Assembly (NCBI RefSeq): GCF_002813775.1
Contig: NZ_CP020370.1
Location: 5,233,501 to 5,297,500 of the forward strand
DNA: 64,000 nt
Direction of reading: 5' to 3'
Origin: Candidatus Thiodictyon syntrophicum
GTDB lineage: Bacteria; Pseudomonadota; Gammaproteobacteria; Chromatiales; Chromatiaceae
Notes under the pieces: generated by a model
Told to the model about the DNA's origin: nothing
Database searches by the model: none
What the model saw: only the letters and a program-made list of their open reading frames with translations
Position numbers and translations under genes: made by a program
Part shown: positions 9,440 through 17,697 of the stretch, piece by piece
How the letters are laid out: each line of letters opens with the position of its first letter
How positions within the stretch are numbered: position 1 is the stretch's first letter

Positions 9440-10876
9440 ATGAGGACCACTATCCCCCCCTTCCACCAGGCCCGGGTGCTCGTGATCGGCGATGTCATGC
9501 TGGACCGTTACTGGACGGGGGCGGCCACCCGCATCTCCCCCGAGGCCCCGGTGCCGGTGGTGCATGTGACGGCGGTCGAGGAGCGGCCGGGCGGGGCGGC
9601 CAATGTCGCGCTCAATATCAAGACACTGGGCGGCCAGGTCGATCTGCTGGGCGTCGTGGGCCGGGACGAGGCGGGCGCGGCCCTGGAGGCCCTGCTGCGC
9701 GGGCGCGGCATCGACTGTCACCTCCAGCGCCACCCGAGCGCCTGCACCTCGACCAAGCTGCGCATCCTCTCCCGGCACCAGCAATTGCTGCGCGCCGACT
9801 TTGAAGGGGGCCTGTCGGGCCTGGACCCGGACGAACTGCGGGCCGAATACGCACAGCTGGCCCCGCGGGCCGCGGTCGTGGTCCTATCGGATTACGGCAA
9901 GGGCACCCTGGCGTCACCGCGCCCACTCATCGACCAGGCCCGGGCGCTCGGAAAGTGTGTGATCGTGGACCCCAAGGGCACCGACTTTTCCCGCTATCAG
10001 GACGCCACCCTCCTCACACCCAACCGCGCCGAGTTCGAGGCCGTGGCCGGGGCTTGCGAGAATGACGCCGAACTGGTGGAGCGGGGCGAGCGGATGCGCC
10101 TGGACCTGGGCTGGCAGGGGCTGCTCATCACCCGCGGTGAGCAGGGGATGACCCTGCTGTGGGCCGGACAGCCGCCGCTGCACCTGCCGACCCGCGCCCG
10201 GGAGGTCTACGACGTGACCGGCGCCGGTGACACCGTGGTGGCGACGCTCGCGCTGGCCCTGGCCGCGGGGGCGCCGCCGCAGCAGGCGGTGCGGCTGGCC
10301 AACGCGGCGGCCGGGATCGTGGTCGGCAAGCTCGGCACAGCCGCCGTCACGGTGGCGGAACTCGGCCGGGCGCTGCATGAACCGGCGGCCGGCGGCTTCG
10401 GTCTGGTCAGCGAGGACGAACTGGAGGCGGGGATGCGCCAGGCGCGCGCCCGCGGTGAGACCTTGGTCATGACCAACGGCTGCTTCGACCTGCTGCACGC
10501 CGGGCATGTCACCTATCTGGAGCAGGCCCGCGCCCTCGGTGACCGCCTCATCGTGGCGGTCAATGCGGACGCCTCGGTCGCCGCACTGAAGGGTCCCGGG
10601 CGGCCGGTGAACCGCCTGGAACACCGCATGCGCGTGCTGGCGGCCTTGAGGAGCGTCGATTGGGTGGTCCCCTTCAGCGAGGAGACGCCGGAGCGTCTCT
10701 ACTGCCGGCTGCTGCCCGATATCATCGTCAAGGGCGGCGACTATGCCCCCGCGGACATCGCCGGCGGCCCCTGCGTCACGGCCAACGGCGGGCGGGTGGT
10801 GGTGCTGGATTTCCTGGGCGGGGTCTCGACCACCGGTCTGATCGAGCGGATGCGCGAGGGCCGCGACGAGCCATGA
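9440..10876 (+). CDS. hldE: Bifunctional heptose 7-phosphate kinase / heptose 1-phosphate adenylyltransferase
   Basis: Two activities of ADP-heptose synthesis for the LPS inner core are fused in one 478-residue protein. Residues 1 to about 320 form a ribokinase-type kinase (VLVIGDVMLDRYW, GGAANVALN, and the catalytic GAGDT in YDVTGAGDTVVA). Residues from about 345 form a nucleotidyltransferase with MTNGCFDLLHAGHVTYLEQA, containing the HxGH site. The ATG at 9440 matches the family N-terminus; the longer upstream extension is not conserved. The stop overlaps the next start by four bases, so an MNT antitoxin is translationally coupled to this housekeeping gene. Confidence 0.96.
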   Translation: MRTTIPPFHQARVLVIGDVMLDRYWTGAATRISPEAPVPVVHVTAVEERPGGAANVALNIKTLGGQVDLLGVVGRDEAGAALEALLRGRGIDCHLQRHPSACTSTKLRILSRHQQLLRADFEGGLSGLDPDELRAEYAQLAPRAAVVVLSDYGKGTLASPRPLIDQARALGKCVIVDPKGTDFSRYQDATLLTPNRAEFEAVAGACENDAELVERGERMRLDLGWQGLLITRGEQGMTLLWAGQPPLHLPTRAREVYDVTGAGDTVVATLALALAAGAPPQQAVRLANAAAGIVVGKLGTAAVTVAELGRALHEPAAGGFGLVSEDELEAGMRQARARGETLVMTNGCFDLLHAGHVTYLEQARALGDRLIVAVNADASVAALKGPGRPVNRLEHRMRVLAALRSVDWVVPFSEETPERLYCRLLPDIIVKGGDYAPADIAGGPCVTANGGRVVVLDFLGGVSTTGLIERMREGRDEP

Positions 10877-11301
10877 CGGGCCGCCCACCCGTACCGGATC
10901 AGGTGCCGACCGGCAGTGCGCTGCTGGAGCCGCTGCGCCAGGCACTCGGGCGCGCCGACGGCGGGCTGGTCTGCGCCTATCTGTTCGGCAGCACTGCCCG
11001 GGGTGAGGCGCGCGTCGGGAGTGACCTCGACCTCGCCGTCCTGTTCGCGACCGACCCGCCGTCGACCCTGGCCGGGCTGCATCTGGACCTCGCCGATGAC
11101 CTGAGCGCCGCGACCGGGCGGCCGGTCGACCTGGTGGTGCTCAATCGGGCGCCGGTGGACCTGGTGCACCGGGTGTTGCGCGACGGGATCCTTATCCTGG
11201 ACCGGGACCCATCCGCGCGCATCCGCTTCGAGGTCCGCGCCCGCAATGAATATTTCGACCTGCTGCCGCATTTGCGGCGCTATCGGCGGATGCAGCCATA
11301 G
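10873..11301 (+). CDS. MNT-domain nucleotidyltransferase antitoxin (type VII-like)
   Basis: 142 residues with the minimal nucleotidyltransferase motif GS-x10-DxD (LFGSTARGEARVGSDLDLAV). In HEPN/MNT systems the MNT protein adenylylates and so inactivates the HEPN RNase. A HEPN gene follows at 11425, which supports this role. The start ATG lies inside the hldE stop (ATGA). A 17-base TCCGCACAGCGGA palindrome separates it from its partner, a wider gap than usual. The ending HLRRYRRMQP reads normally. Confidence 0.82.
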   Translation: MTGRPPVPDQVPTGSALLEPLRQALGRADGGLVCAYLFGSTARGEARVGSDLDLAVLFATDPPSTLAGLHLDLADDLSAATGRPVDLVVLNRAPVDLVHRVLRDGILILDRDPSARIRFEVRARNEYFDLLPHLRRYRRMQP

Positions 11302-11347
11302 GCATTGAGCATGTTCTGGCCATGCACGCGGTCTTTACGGAGGAATC

Positions 11348-11364
11348 GGTCCGCACAGCGGACC
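11348..11364. repeat. GGTCCGCACAGCGGACC palindrome
   Basis: A perfect short palindrome between the MNT and HEPN genes. Related copies lie at 8749, 12322, 26543, 28654, 29349, 46062 and 52898. Confidence 0.85.
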
Positions 11365-11424
11365 GACGCCCCCGCCGCGCACGAGATGACCGGGACTATG
11401 ATCGAGGCCAAACCGGAACACCCT

Positions 11425-11838
11425 ATGACCGACCTTGAACTGGCCGCAAAAAAACTCGCCTTCATCGAGACCTGCGTGCGGGAACTGAGGGACCTGGCCC
11501 GCCCGGAGTTGATCGCCACCGACCTGCGGGAGGAGCGCTTCGTGGTCCATACGCTCCAGATCGCCATCCAGGCCGCCCAGGACCTGGCCTCCCATATCGT
11601 CTCGGACGAGCGCCTGGGGGAGCCCGAGAACCACCGCCAGCTCTTCGAGTTGCTGGTCAGCAACGGCTGGGTGCCGGAGCGGCTGGCCGGCGGCCTGCGG
11701 GCGATGGCGGGCTTTCGCAACATCCTGGTCCACGGCTACCAGACGGTGAACAAGGCGCTGGTGCGCGAGGTGGTGGAGCATCGGCTCGATGACCTGCTGG
11801 ACTTTGTCGCCGCGCTTCGGAGTCGTCTGACGCCATGA
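11425..11838 (+). CDS. hepT: HEPN-domain toxin, HepT/DUF86 family
   Basis: 137 residues, all-helical, with the HepT active-site motif R-x4-H-x-Y intact in FRNILVHGYQ. HepT RNases of this family pair with MNT adenylyltransferases, and the MNT gene lies 124 bases upstream. The ATG at 11425 is chosen because the family begins near TDLELAAKKLAFIETCVREL; an upstream in-frame extension to 11305 runs through the palindrome. The stop overlaps the ureE start by four bases, so toxin and urease chaperone are translationally linked. Confidence 0.82.
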   Translation: MTDLELAAKKLAFIETCVRELRDLARPELIATDLREERFVVHTLQIAIQAAQDLASHIVSDERLGEPENHRQLFELLVSNGWVPERLAGGLRAMAGFRNILVHGYQTVNKALVREVVEHRLDDLLDFVAALRSRLTP

Positions 11839-12290
11839 TCGAACTCATTCGCAAGACCAGCACCCCGCCGCCGACGGATCTCAGTGTCACGCTGACCCTG
11901 GACCAGCGCCTGCGCAGCCGCCTCAAGGTCGTCCTGGACGACGGGCGTGAGGCCGGCATCCGGCTGCCCCGGGGCACGACCCTGCGCGACGGTGACGGGC
12001 TGCTGACCGAGGAGGGGCTGGCGGTGCTGGTGCGCGCCGGGCCCGAGCGACTGTCGCGGGTGACGGTGACGGACGCGGTGGGACTGGCGCGGGCCTGCTA
12101 CCACCTGGGCAATCGGCATGTGGCGGTGCAGATCGAGCCGCAGAGGCTTTCGTACCTGCACGACCCGGTGCTCGATGACCTGGTGCGGGGGCTGGGGCTT
12201 GCGGTGCTGGTGGAGACCGGCCCTTTCGAGCCGGAGGCGGGGGCCTATGGGGGTCACGGGCAGGATCATTCACACCAAGCCGAGCCCTGA
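11835..12290 (+). CDS. ureE: Urease accessory protein UreE (nickel metallochaperone)
   Basis: UreE delivers nickel to the urease active site through the UreG/UreF/UreD complex. The 151-residue product has the UreE core with GIRLPRGTTLRDGDGL, the conserved ACYHLGNRHVAVQIE segment containing metal-binding histidines, and a short His-rich tail (GGHGQDHSH). It starts inside the hepT stop codon. ureF follows after about 100 bases containing a palindrome. The urease structural genes are not in this window. Confidence 0.92.
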   Translation: MIELIRKTSTPPPTDLSVTLTLDQRLRSRLKVVLDDGREAGIRLPRGTTLRDGDGLLTEEGLAVLVRAGPERLSRVTVTDAVGLARACYHLGNRHVAVQIEPQRLSYLHDPVLDDLVRGLGLAVLVETGPFEPEAGAYGGHGQDHSHQAEP

Positions 12291-12321
12291 CATGGACGCG
12301 ATACGCACCGACGCTCCGCAA

Positions 12322-12344
12322 CGTAGGGTCCGCTGTGCGGACCG
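12322..12344. repeat. CGTAGGGTCCGCTGTGCGGACC palindrome between ureE and ureF
   Basis: A copy of the TCCGCACAGCGGA family in the gap between two urease accessory genes. Confidence 0.8.
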
Positions 12345-12396
12345 ATGACCGCGCAACGCACGCGATGGCAGACGTTATGATAAGACCCTCCCCCCC

Positions 12397-13071
12397 GTGA
12401 ACGCCGACCTGCCCCTGCTGCGCCTCCTGCAACTGGTAAGCCCGACACTGCCGGTCGGCGGCTTCACCTATTCCCAGGGGCTCGAATGGGCGGTGGAGGC
12501 GGGCTGGGTGCGCACGGCGGCGGACCTGGAGGCCTGGGTCGCCGATCAGCTCGGGCAGGGACTCACGCGGGTGGACGTGCCGCTCCTGGCGCGCCTGCAG
12601 GCGGCGGCGGGGGCGCGCGACACGCAGGCCTGCGCCGGCTGGGTCGACCAATTGCTGGCCGCCCGGGAGACGGCGGAACTGCGCCTGGAGGAGGCCAACC
12701 GCGGTCGCGCCCTGGCGGATCTGCTGATCGCCTGGGACCTCGCCGGGGCGCGCGACTGGCGCCCGGTGCTGGCCCGCGCCCAGTTGGCCGGTCTGGCCTT
12801 CGCCGCGGCGGCCTGGGGCCTAGCGCCGCGGCAGGCGGCGGCGGGCTATGCCTGGTCCTGGACCGAGAACCTGGTGCTGGCGGGGGTCAAGTGCGTCCCC
12901 CTGGGTCAGACCCAGGGCCAGCAGGTCCTGGCCCGGCTCGCGGCCCTGATCCCGCCCGCACTGGAGACGGCGTTGGCCCTGCCGGACGAGGAGATCGGTG
13001 CCTGCTGTGCCGCGCTCGCCATCGCCGGCAGCGCCCATGAGACCCAATACACGCGCCTCTTCCGATCCTGA
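12397..13071 (+). CDS. ureF: Urease accessory protein UreF
   Basis: UreF helps assemble the UreG-UreF-UreD complex that loads nickel into urease and acts on UreG GTPase fidelity. The GTG at 12397 gives 224 residues starting LLRLLQLVSPTLPVGGFTYS, the family signature (S-P-x-L-P-x-G-x-F-x-Y-S). The helical body and the ending SAHETQYTRLFRS match UreF. No clear Shine-Dalgarno precedes the GTG. UreG is normally adjacent but here lies a kilobase away, after an unrelated oxidoreductase gene and two repeat elements. Confidence 0.93.
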   Translation: MNADLPLLRLLQLVSPTLPVGGFTYSQGLEWAVEAGWVRTAADLEAWVADQLGQGLTRVDVPLLARLQAAAGARDTQACAGWVDQLLAARETAELRLEEANRGRALADLLIAWDLAGARDWRPVLARAQLAGLAFAAAAWGLAPRQAAAGYAWSWTENLVLAGVKCVPLGQTQGQQVLARLAALIPPALETALALPDEEIGACCAALAIAGSAHETQYTRLFRS

Positions 13072-13075
13072 AACC

Positions 13076-13179
13076 GGCCTCGATCATACCTCCGGCCACC
13101 TCGAGGGTGACACCCGGCGCGGCCCCCAGGCCGCGACGGGTTGCCGCAAGGGCGCGTGGCCGGAGTGACGATCGAGGCC
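13076..13179. repeat. Composite inverted repeat with GGCCTCGATCAT outer arms
   Basis: Left arm GGCCTCGATCATACCTCCGG and right arm GGCCGGAGTGACGATCGAGG bracket an inner GGCCCCCAGGCCGCGACGGG segment. The right half is nearly the same as 43355-43417. It separates ureF from the oxidoreductase gene. Confidence 0.75.
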
Positions 13180-13212
13180 CCGAACCCGATCCACGACCGG
13201 AGACTTCAACCA

Positions 13213-13881
13213 ATGAACTGCTTCATCGTTTACTGGCACCCGGAACCCCGGAGCTTCAACGGCGCCCTGCTCGCGACCACTCGCGACACCCTGACCCAGG
13301 CGGGGCACCAGGTCCGCGTCTCGGACCTGCACGCCATGGGCTTCGACCCGGTGTCGGGCCGCCACAACTTCACCACGGTCAAGGACCCGGACTTCTTCAA
13401 GCAGCAGTTTGAAGAACTGCACGCGAGCGAGCACGACGGCTTCGCCCCCGCGATCGAGACCGAATTAAAGAACCTGGAGTGGTGCGACCTCTTGATCCTC
13501 CAATTCCCCCTCTGGTGGTTCGGGCTGCCGGCCGTGATGAAGGGCTGGGTCGACCGGGTGTTTGCCATGGGCCGCACCTACGGCGGCGGGCACTTCTATG
13601 AGAACGGCGTCTTCCAGGGCAAGCGGGCCATGCTCTCACTCACCACCGGCGGCCCGCGCGAGGCCTATGAGCCCGGCGGCTTCAACGGCGACATGGCCGG
13701 TGTCCTGAGACCGATCAACCGCGGCATCCTGCGCTTCGTCGGCTTCGAGGTCCTGGCCCCCCAGATCTGCTACGGACCGGCCCACCTGAGCGAGGAAGAG
13801 CGCGCCCAGGCGCTCGCGGACCATGCACAGCGGCTGCGCGGGCTGCACCTGGAGTCCCCGATCGAGGTCGGCGTTTATTAA
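13213..13881 (+). CDS. NAD(P)H-dependent quinone oxidoreductase (flavodoxin-like fold)
   Basis: 222 residues of the NQO1/MdaB/KefF-type family, which use FMN or FAD to reduce quinones by two electrons. Seen are the N-terminal CFIVYWHPEPRSFNGAL (flavin phosphate loop region), DLLILQFPLWWFGLPAVMKG and the GRTYGGGHFYENGVF segment typical of the family. It interrupts the ureF-ureG spacing and is flanked by repeats on both sides, suggesting insertion into the urease accessory cluster. The exact substrate cannot be told. Confidence 0.85.
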   Translation: MNCFIVYWHPEPRSFNGALLATTRDTLTQAGHQVRVSDLHAMGFDPVSGRHNFTTVKDPDFFKQQFEELHASEHDGFAPAIETELKNLEWCDLLILQFPLWWFGLPAVMKGWVDRVFAMGRTYGGGHFYENGVFQGKRAMLSLTTGGPREAYEPGGFNGDMAGVLRPINRGILRFVGFEVLAPQICYGPAHLSEEERAQALADHAQRLRGLHLESPIEVGVY

Positions 13882-13885
13882 TTTC

Positions 13886-14103
<218 letters not shown>

Positions 14104-14125
14104 ACTTGGACAATAGGAGGCCTCA

Positions 14126-14743
14126 ATGACTGATTCATCCCCCCTGCGCGTCGGTGTCGGCGGCCCCGTGGGGTCCGGCAAGACGGCGCTCCTGGACGCG
14201 CTGTGCAAGCGCCTGCGCGACCGCTACCAGATCGCGGTGGTGACCAATGACATCTATACCCGGGAGGACGCCGAGTTCCTGATCCGCTCCCAGGCCCTGC
14301 CCACGGAGCGGATTATCGGGGTGGAGACCGGCGGCTGCCCCCACACCGCCATCCGCGAGGACGCCAGCATGAACCTGGCGGCGGTGGAGGACCTGCAGGC
14401 GCGCCTGCCGGGGCTCGACCTGATCTTCATCGAGAGCGGCGGGGACAACCTGGCCGCGACCTTCAGCCCGGAACTGGCGGACCTGACGCTCTATGTCATC
14501 GACGTGGCCGGAGGCGAGAAGATCCCGCGCAAGGGCGGACCCGGTATCACCCGCTCGGATCTCCTGGTGATCAACAAGATCGACCTGGCCCCCCATGTCG
14601 GCGCCTCACTGGCAGTCATGGAGCGCGACGCCCGGCGCATGCGCGGCGAGCGGCCCTTCGTCTTCAGCAACCTGCGTGAGGGCCTGGGGGTTGCGGAGAT
14701 CGCCGCGTTCATCTGCCGGGAGGGCATGCTGCAGCCCTGCTGA
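14126..14743 (+). CDS. ureG: Urease accessory GTPase UreG
   Basis: A SIMIBI-class GTPase that drives nickel insertion into urease. The 205-residue product carries the P-loop [16 protein letters not shown] (residues 12-27), the conserved [13 protein letters not shown], the metal-binding motif [17 protein letters not shown] with its Cys-Pro-His, and [14 protein letters not shown] for guanine recognition. A ribosome binding site AGGAGG lies ahead of the ATG. It is separated from ureF by 1 kb and must be transcribed through, or independently of, the repeat element just upstream. Confidence 0.96.
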   Translation: MTDSSPLRVGVGGPVGSGKTALLDALCKRLRDRYQIAVVTNDIYTREDAEFLIRSQALPTERIIGVETGGCPHTAIREDASMNLAAVEDLQARLPGLDLIFIESGGDNLAATFSPELADLTLYVIDVAGGEKIPRKGGPGITRSDLLVINKIDLAPHVGASLAVMERDARRMRGERPFVFSNLREGLGVAEIAAFICREGMLQPC

Positions 14744-14760
14744 TCCTAAGAAGAGTGTTT

Positions 14761-14892
14761 AGCCGCAAATGAACGCAAATAAGCGCAAATAAGAGCAGCT
14801 ACTCAGAGCAGCACTGCGCCACGCCCGCCGGGGAGCCGGGGAACAACTGGAACGACTTGATTATTTGCGTCCTTTTGCGTTCATTTGCGGCT
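14761..14892. repeat. GCAAATGAACGC-armed inverted repeat, copy 1
   Basis: Left end AGCCGCAAATGAACGCAAAT plus AAGCGCAAATAA; right end TTATTTGCGTCCTTTTGCGT then TCATTTGCGGCT. The core has a CCCGCCGGGGA-like stretch that resembles the cores at 29497 and 46842. It lies between the convergent ends of ureG and the DUF2939 gene. Confidence 0.85.
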
Positions 14893-14908
14893 CAATCCTC
14901 TTTGTCCC

Positions 14909-15391
14909 CTAGCGGATAATGTCCGTAATCTTCCACTCGGTCCCTTCCAGCGTGAGCCGCACATGGGTCGGATTGCGCCCCAGGTCGCCGATGCGGATCA
15001 GGAAGCGGTTGTAGGACTCGAAAAAGGCGAAGTCGATGCCGCTCAACAGGAAGGGCGGGCTCTGGTGGGTCGCCTCGGAGACCGCTTGGCGCAGAGTTTC
15101 ACGCACCCAGGGCAGGGTGATCGCCTGGTCGAGGGCCGAGTCACCCAGCCGCTCCAGGTTCTGGCGAATCCACCCCATGGTACTCTTGGGGTCGGCGACC
15201 GGCAGCAACTGGTCGGCACCGGCCGTGACGCGCGCCTTGAAGTGAGCGCGGATCGCGGGCAGATCGACCATGGTGGCGAGTTCGGTGGTGTCCTCCTTAC
15301 TCAGGGCGCCGTCCAGCCGGAAAATCGTGTAGTAAGGCCAGATGCCGAAGAGGAGCAGGACAAACAGGAGCAGGTAGAGGAGGTAGCGCAT
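14909..15391 (-). CDS. DUF2939-like membrane-anchored protein
   Basis: 160 residues starting MRYLLYLLLFVLLLFGIWPY, a single N-terminal membrane segment, followed by YYTIFRLDGALSKEDTTELA and VDLPAIRAHFK, typical of DUF2939. The remainder probably folds in the periplasm. The ATG at 15391 is chosen because it puts the hydrophobic segment at the N-terminus; the longer open frame to 15463 runs into repeat DNA. Function of the family is unknown. Confidence 0.72.
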   Translation of the reverse strand: MRYLLYLLLFVLLLFGIWPYYTIFRLDGALSKEDTTELATMVDLPAIRAHFKARVTAGADQLLPVADPKSTMGWIRQNLERLGDSALDQAITLPWVRETLRQAVSEATHQSPPFLLSGIDFAFFESYNRFLIRIGDLGRNPTHVRLTLEGTEWKITDIIR

Positions 15392-15451
15392 GACGGGGCC
15401 GCTTGAGTAGGGTTGGAAGGGGCTGCATTCTAACGCCCCAGCGCCGCGGGC

Positions 15452-15575
15452 GGCCTTGATCATCGTTCCGGCCGCTCCGGGCTGGAGTCCAAGGCTTCAG
15501 CCTTGGAGGTACAAGACCAAGGCTGAAGCCTTGGACTCCGGAAGGCGGCCGTCGGCTGGAACGATGATCAAAGCC
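15452..15575. repeat. Composite inverted repeat enclosing CTGGAGTCCAAGGC palindrome, copy 3
   Basis: Outer arms GGCCTTGATCATCGTTCCGG and CTGGAACGATGATCAAAGCC enclose the palindrome at 15482-15539. This is the clearest case of a common outer frame carrying an inner palindrome that also occurs alone at 2642 and 8773. Confidence 0.8.
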
Positions 15576-15685
15576 GAAACCCCGGCGGCCGGCGTCGGCG
15601 CGCCGACAAGAAGCAGCGGTGCGCAGCCCGCGGCCGGGCCTATAATCAAGCAACGATCCCCAATCCCAATCCGCACGAGGTCGCC

Positions 15686-16405
15686 ATGGATACCCTGACC
15701 CAAACCCTTGCCCTGACCCTCGGTGCCAGTTGGGCGAGCGGCATCAATCTCTACGCCGCCATGCTGGTGCTCGGCCTGGCCGGCGCCACGGGCTCCGTGG
15801 ACCTGCCCCCGGGCCTGGATATCCTGGCCGATCCCAGGGTGTTGCTCGCGGCCGGCGCCATGTTCGTCGTCGAGTTCTTCGCCGACAAGGTCCCCGGGTT
15901 CGACAGCATCTGGGACGGCCTGCACACCTTCATCCGCATCCCGGCCGGCGCCCTGATGGCCGTGGGTGCGGCGGGCGACGTGGGGCCTTTGGGGGATATG
16001 CTGGTCGGCCTCCTGGGCGGCGGTGTGGCGGCGGCCAGCCACGCCACCAAGGCCGGCACCAGGATCATGCTCAACACCTCCCCTGAGCCATTCACCAACT
16101 GGATCGCCTCGGTCACCGAGGACGTGGGCGTCATCGGCGGGCTCCTGCTGGCACTGACCCACCCCGGCATTTTCCTTATCTCGCTGGCGCTGTTCTTCCT
16201 GCTCCTGATCTGGCTGCTGCCGATGCTGTGGCACGGTATCAAGCGCGTGCTGGGGGCACTGCGTCGGCACTTCAGCGGCTTGCGCGGCGGCGCGGCGCCG
16301 CCGCCCCCGCCACCGGTGCAGGCTTTGGGCGGGCCCACGACGACCGGTCACCTCGGCAACGACGGGGTCCCGCTGCGGATCGACACCAAGGTCCCCCGGA
16401 GCTGA
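15686..16405 (+). CDS. DUF4126 family membrane protein
   Basis: 239 residues with several hydrophobic helices. The start LALTLGASWASGINLYAAML, the phrase VVEFFADKVPGFDSIWDGLH and a Gly/Ala-rich membrane stretch (VAAASHATKAGTR) match DUF4126. A hydrophobic run LISLALFFLLLIWLLPMLW near residue 165 is followed by a Pro-rich tail. It lies five bases ahead of cca and may be cotranscribed with it. No function is established for the family. Confidence 0.75.
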   Translation: MDTLTQTLALTLGASWASGINLYAAMLVLGLAGATGSVDLPPGLDILADPRVLLAAGAMFVVEFFADKVPGFDSIWDGLHTFIRIPAGALMAVGAAGDVGPLGDMLVGLLGGGVAAASHATKAGTRIMLNTSPEPFTNWIASVTEDVGVIGGLLLALTHPGIFLISLALFFLLLIWLLPMLWHGIKRVLGALRRHFSGLRGGAAPPPPPPVQALGGPTTTGHLGNDGVPLRIDTKVPRS

Positions 16406-16410
16406 CGCCG

Positions 16411-17697
16411 ATGTCCGCCCTCCCCCGCCCCCCGGTGGCGGACCCCGCCGCCGGTTTGCAGGTCTACCTGGTCGGCGGGGCCGTGCGCGACCCCTTGCTG
16501 GGCCGGGTCCCGGTCGAATGGGACTATGTGGTGGTCGGCGCCGATCCGGACACGCTGCTGCGCCGCGGCTTCACCCAGGTCGGCCGGGACTTCCCGGTCT
16601 TCCTGCACCCCCAGACCAAGGCCGAATACGCCCTGGCCCGGACCGAGCGCAAGACCGCCCCCGGGTACCGCGGCTTCGTCGTTCAGGCCGACCCCGCGGT
16701 GACACTGGAGGAGGACCTGCGGCGGCGCGATCTCACCATCAACGCCCTGGCGCAGGCCCCGGACGGCACCCTCATCGACCCCTTCGGCGGACTCGTGGAC
16801 CTGAAGGCGCGGGTCCTGCGCCACTGCTCCCCGGCCTTCAGCGAGGACCCGGTGCGCATCCTGCGGGTCGCCCGCTTCGCCGCCCGCTTCGCCCACCTGG
16901 GCTTCGCGGTCGCCCCCGAAACCCTGGACCTGATGCGCGCCATGGTCGCCGCCGGGGAGGTGGACGCACTGGTCCCGGAACGGGTCTGGCAGGAATTGGC
17001 CAAGGCCCTGGGGGAGGAGCACCCTTCGCGCTTCTTCGAGGTCCTGCGCGACTGCGGGGCCCTGGCCCGCCTGCTGCCGGAACTCGACCGCCTCTGGGGC
17101 GTACCCCAGCCCGCGAAGTGGCATCCGGAGATCGACACCGGCGTGCACGTCATGCTGGTGGTGGACATGGCCGCGCGCCTCTCCCCGGACCTTGAGGTCC
17201 GCTTCGCCGCCCTCTGTCACGACCTGGGCAAGGGCACCACCCCGGCGGAGATCCTGCCGCGCCACCACGGCCATGAAGAACGCAGCGTCGCGCTGCTGGA
17301 AGGCGTCTGCGACCGCTTTCGCGTCCCCAACCACTTCCGTGCCCTGGCCCGCATCACCGCCCGCGACCACGGACTGGTCCATACCGTCAACGAACTGCGC
17401 CACGCCACCATCCTGGATCTGCTGGAGCGCAGCGACGCCTTCCGCCGCCCCGCGCGCTTCCACCAGATGCTCACCGCCTGCGAGGCGGACTTCCGCGGGC
17501 GCACCGGCTCCGCCGAGCGCCCCTACCCCCAGGCCGCGACCCTGCGCCGACTGCGCGACGCCGCCGCCGCCGTCGATGTCCAGACCATCGCCGCCGCCGC
17601 GGGCGCCCCGCCGCTCATCCCCGCGGCCATCCGCAAGGCGCGCATCGCCGCCATCCGGTGGGCGCGGGCGGAACTACCCGAGCCGGGCGGCGCATGA
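16411..17697 (+). CDS. cca: Multifunctional CCA tRNA nucleotidyltransferase
   Basis: Adds or repairs the CCA end of tRNAs and carries an HD phosphohydrolase domain. In the 428-residue product the class II signature VYLVGGAVRDPLLGR and the catalytic aspartates in EWDYVVVGADP are present, followed by RRDLTINALA and DPVRILRVARFAARF. The HD motif is in FAALCHDLGKG. The ATG at 16411 is preferred over the longer upstream frame because the fold begins just after it. bla-like 17694 overlaps its stop by four bases. Confidence 0.95.
   Translation: MSALPRPPVADPAAGLQVYLVGGAVRDPLLGRVPVEWDYVVVGADPDTLLRRGFTQVGRDFPVFLHPQTKAEYALARTERKTAPGYRGFVVQADPAVTLEEDLRRRDLTINALAQAPDGTLIDPFGGLVDLKARVLRHCSPAFSEDPVRILRVARFAARFAHLGFAVAPETLDLMRAMVAAGEVDALVPERVWQELAKALGEEHPSRFFEVLRDCGALARLLPELDRLWGVPQPAKWHPEIDTGVHVMLVVDMAARLSPDLEVRFAALCHDLGKGTTPAEILPRHHGHEERSVALLEGVCDRFRVPNHFRALARITARDHGLVHTVNELRHATILDLLERSDAFRRPARFHQMLTACEADFRGRTGSAERPYPQAATLRRLRDAAAAVDVQTIAAAAGAPPLIPAAIRKARIAAIRWARAELPEPGGA

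Noticed and set aside
9156-9443. A 95-codon frame just before hldE
   Set aside because: No ribosome binding site or conserved motif, and it overlaps a CGCAGAGACG-type repeat.
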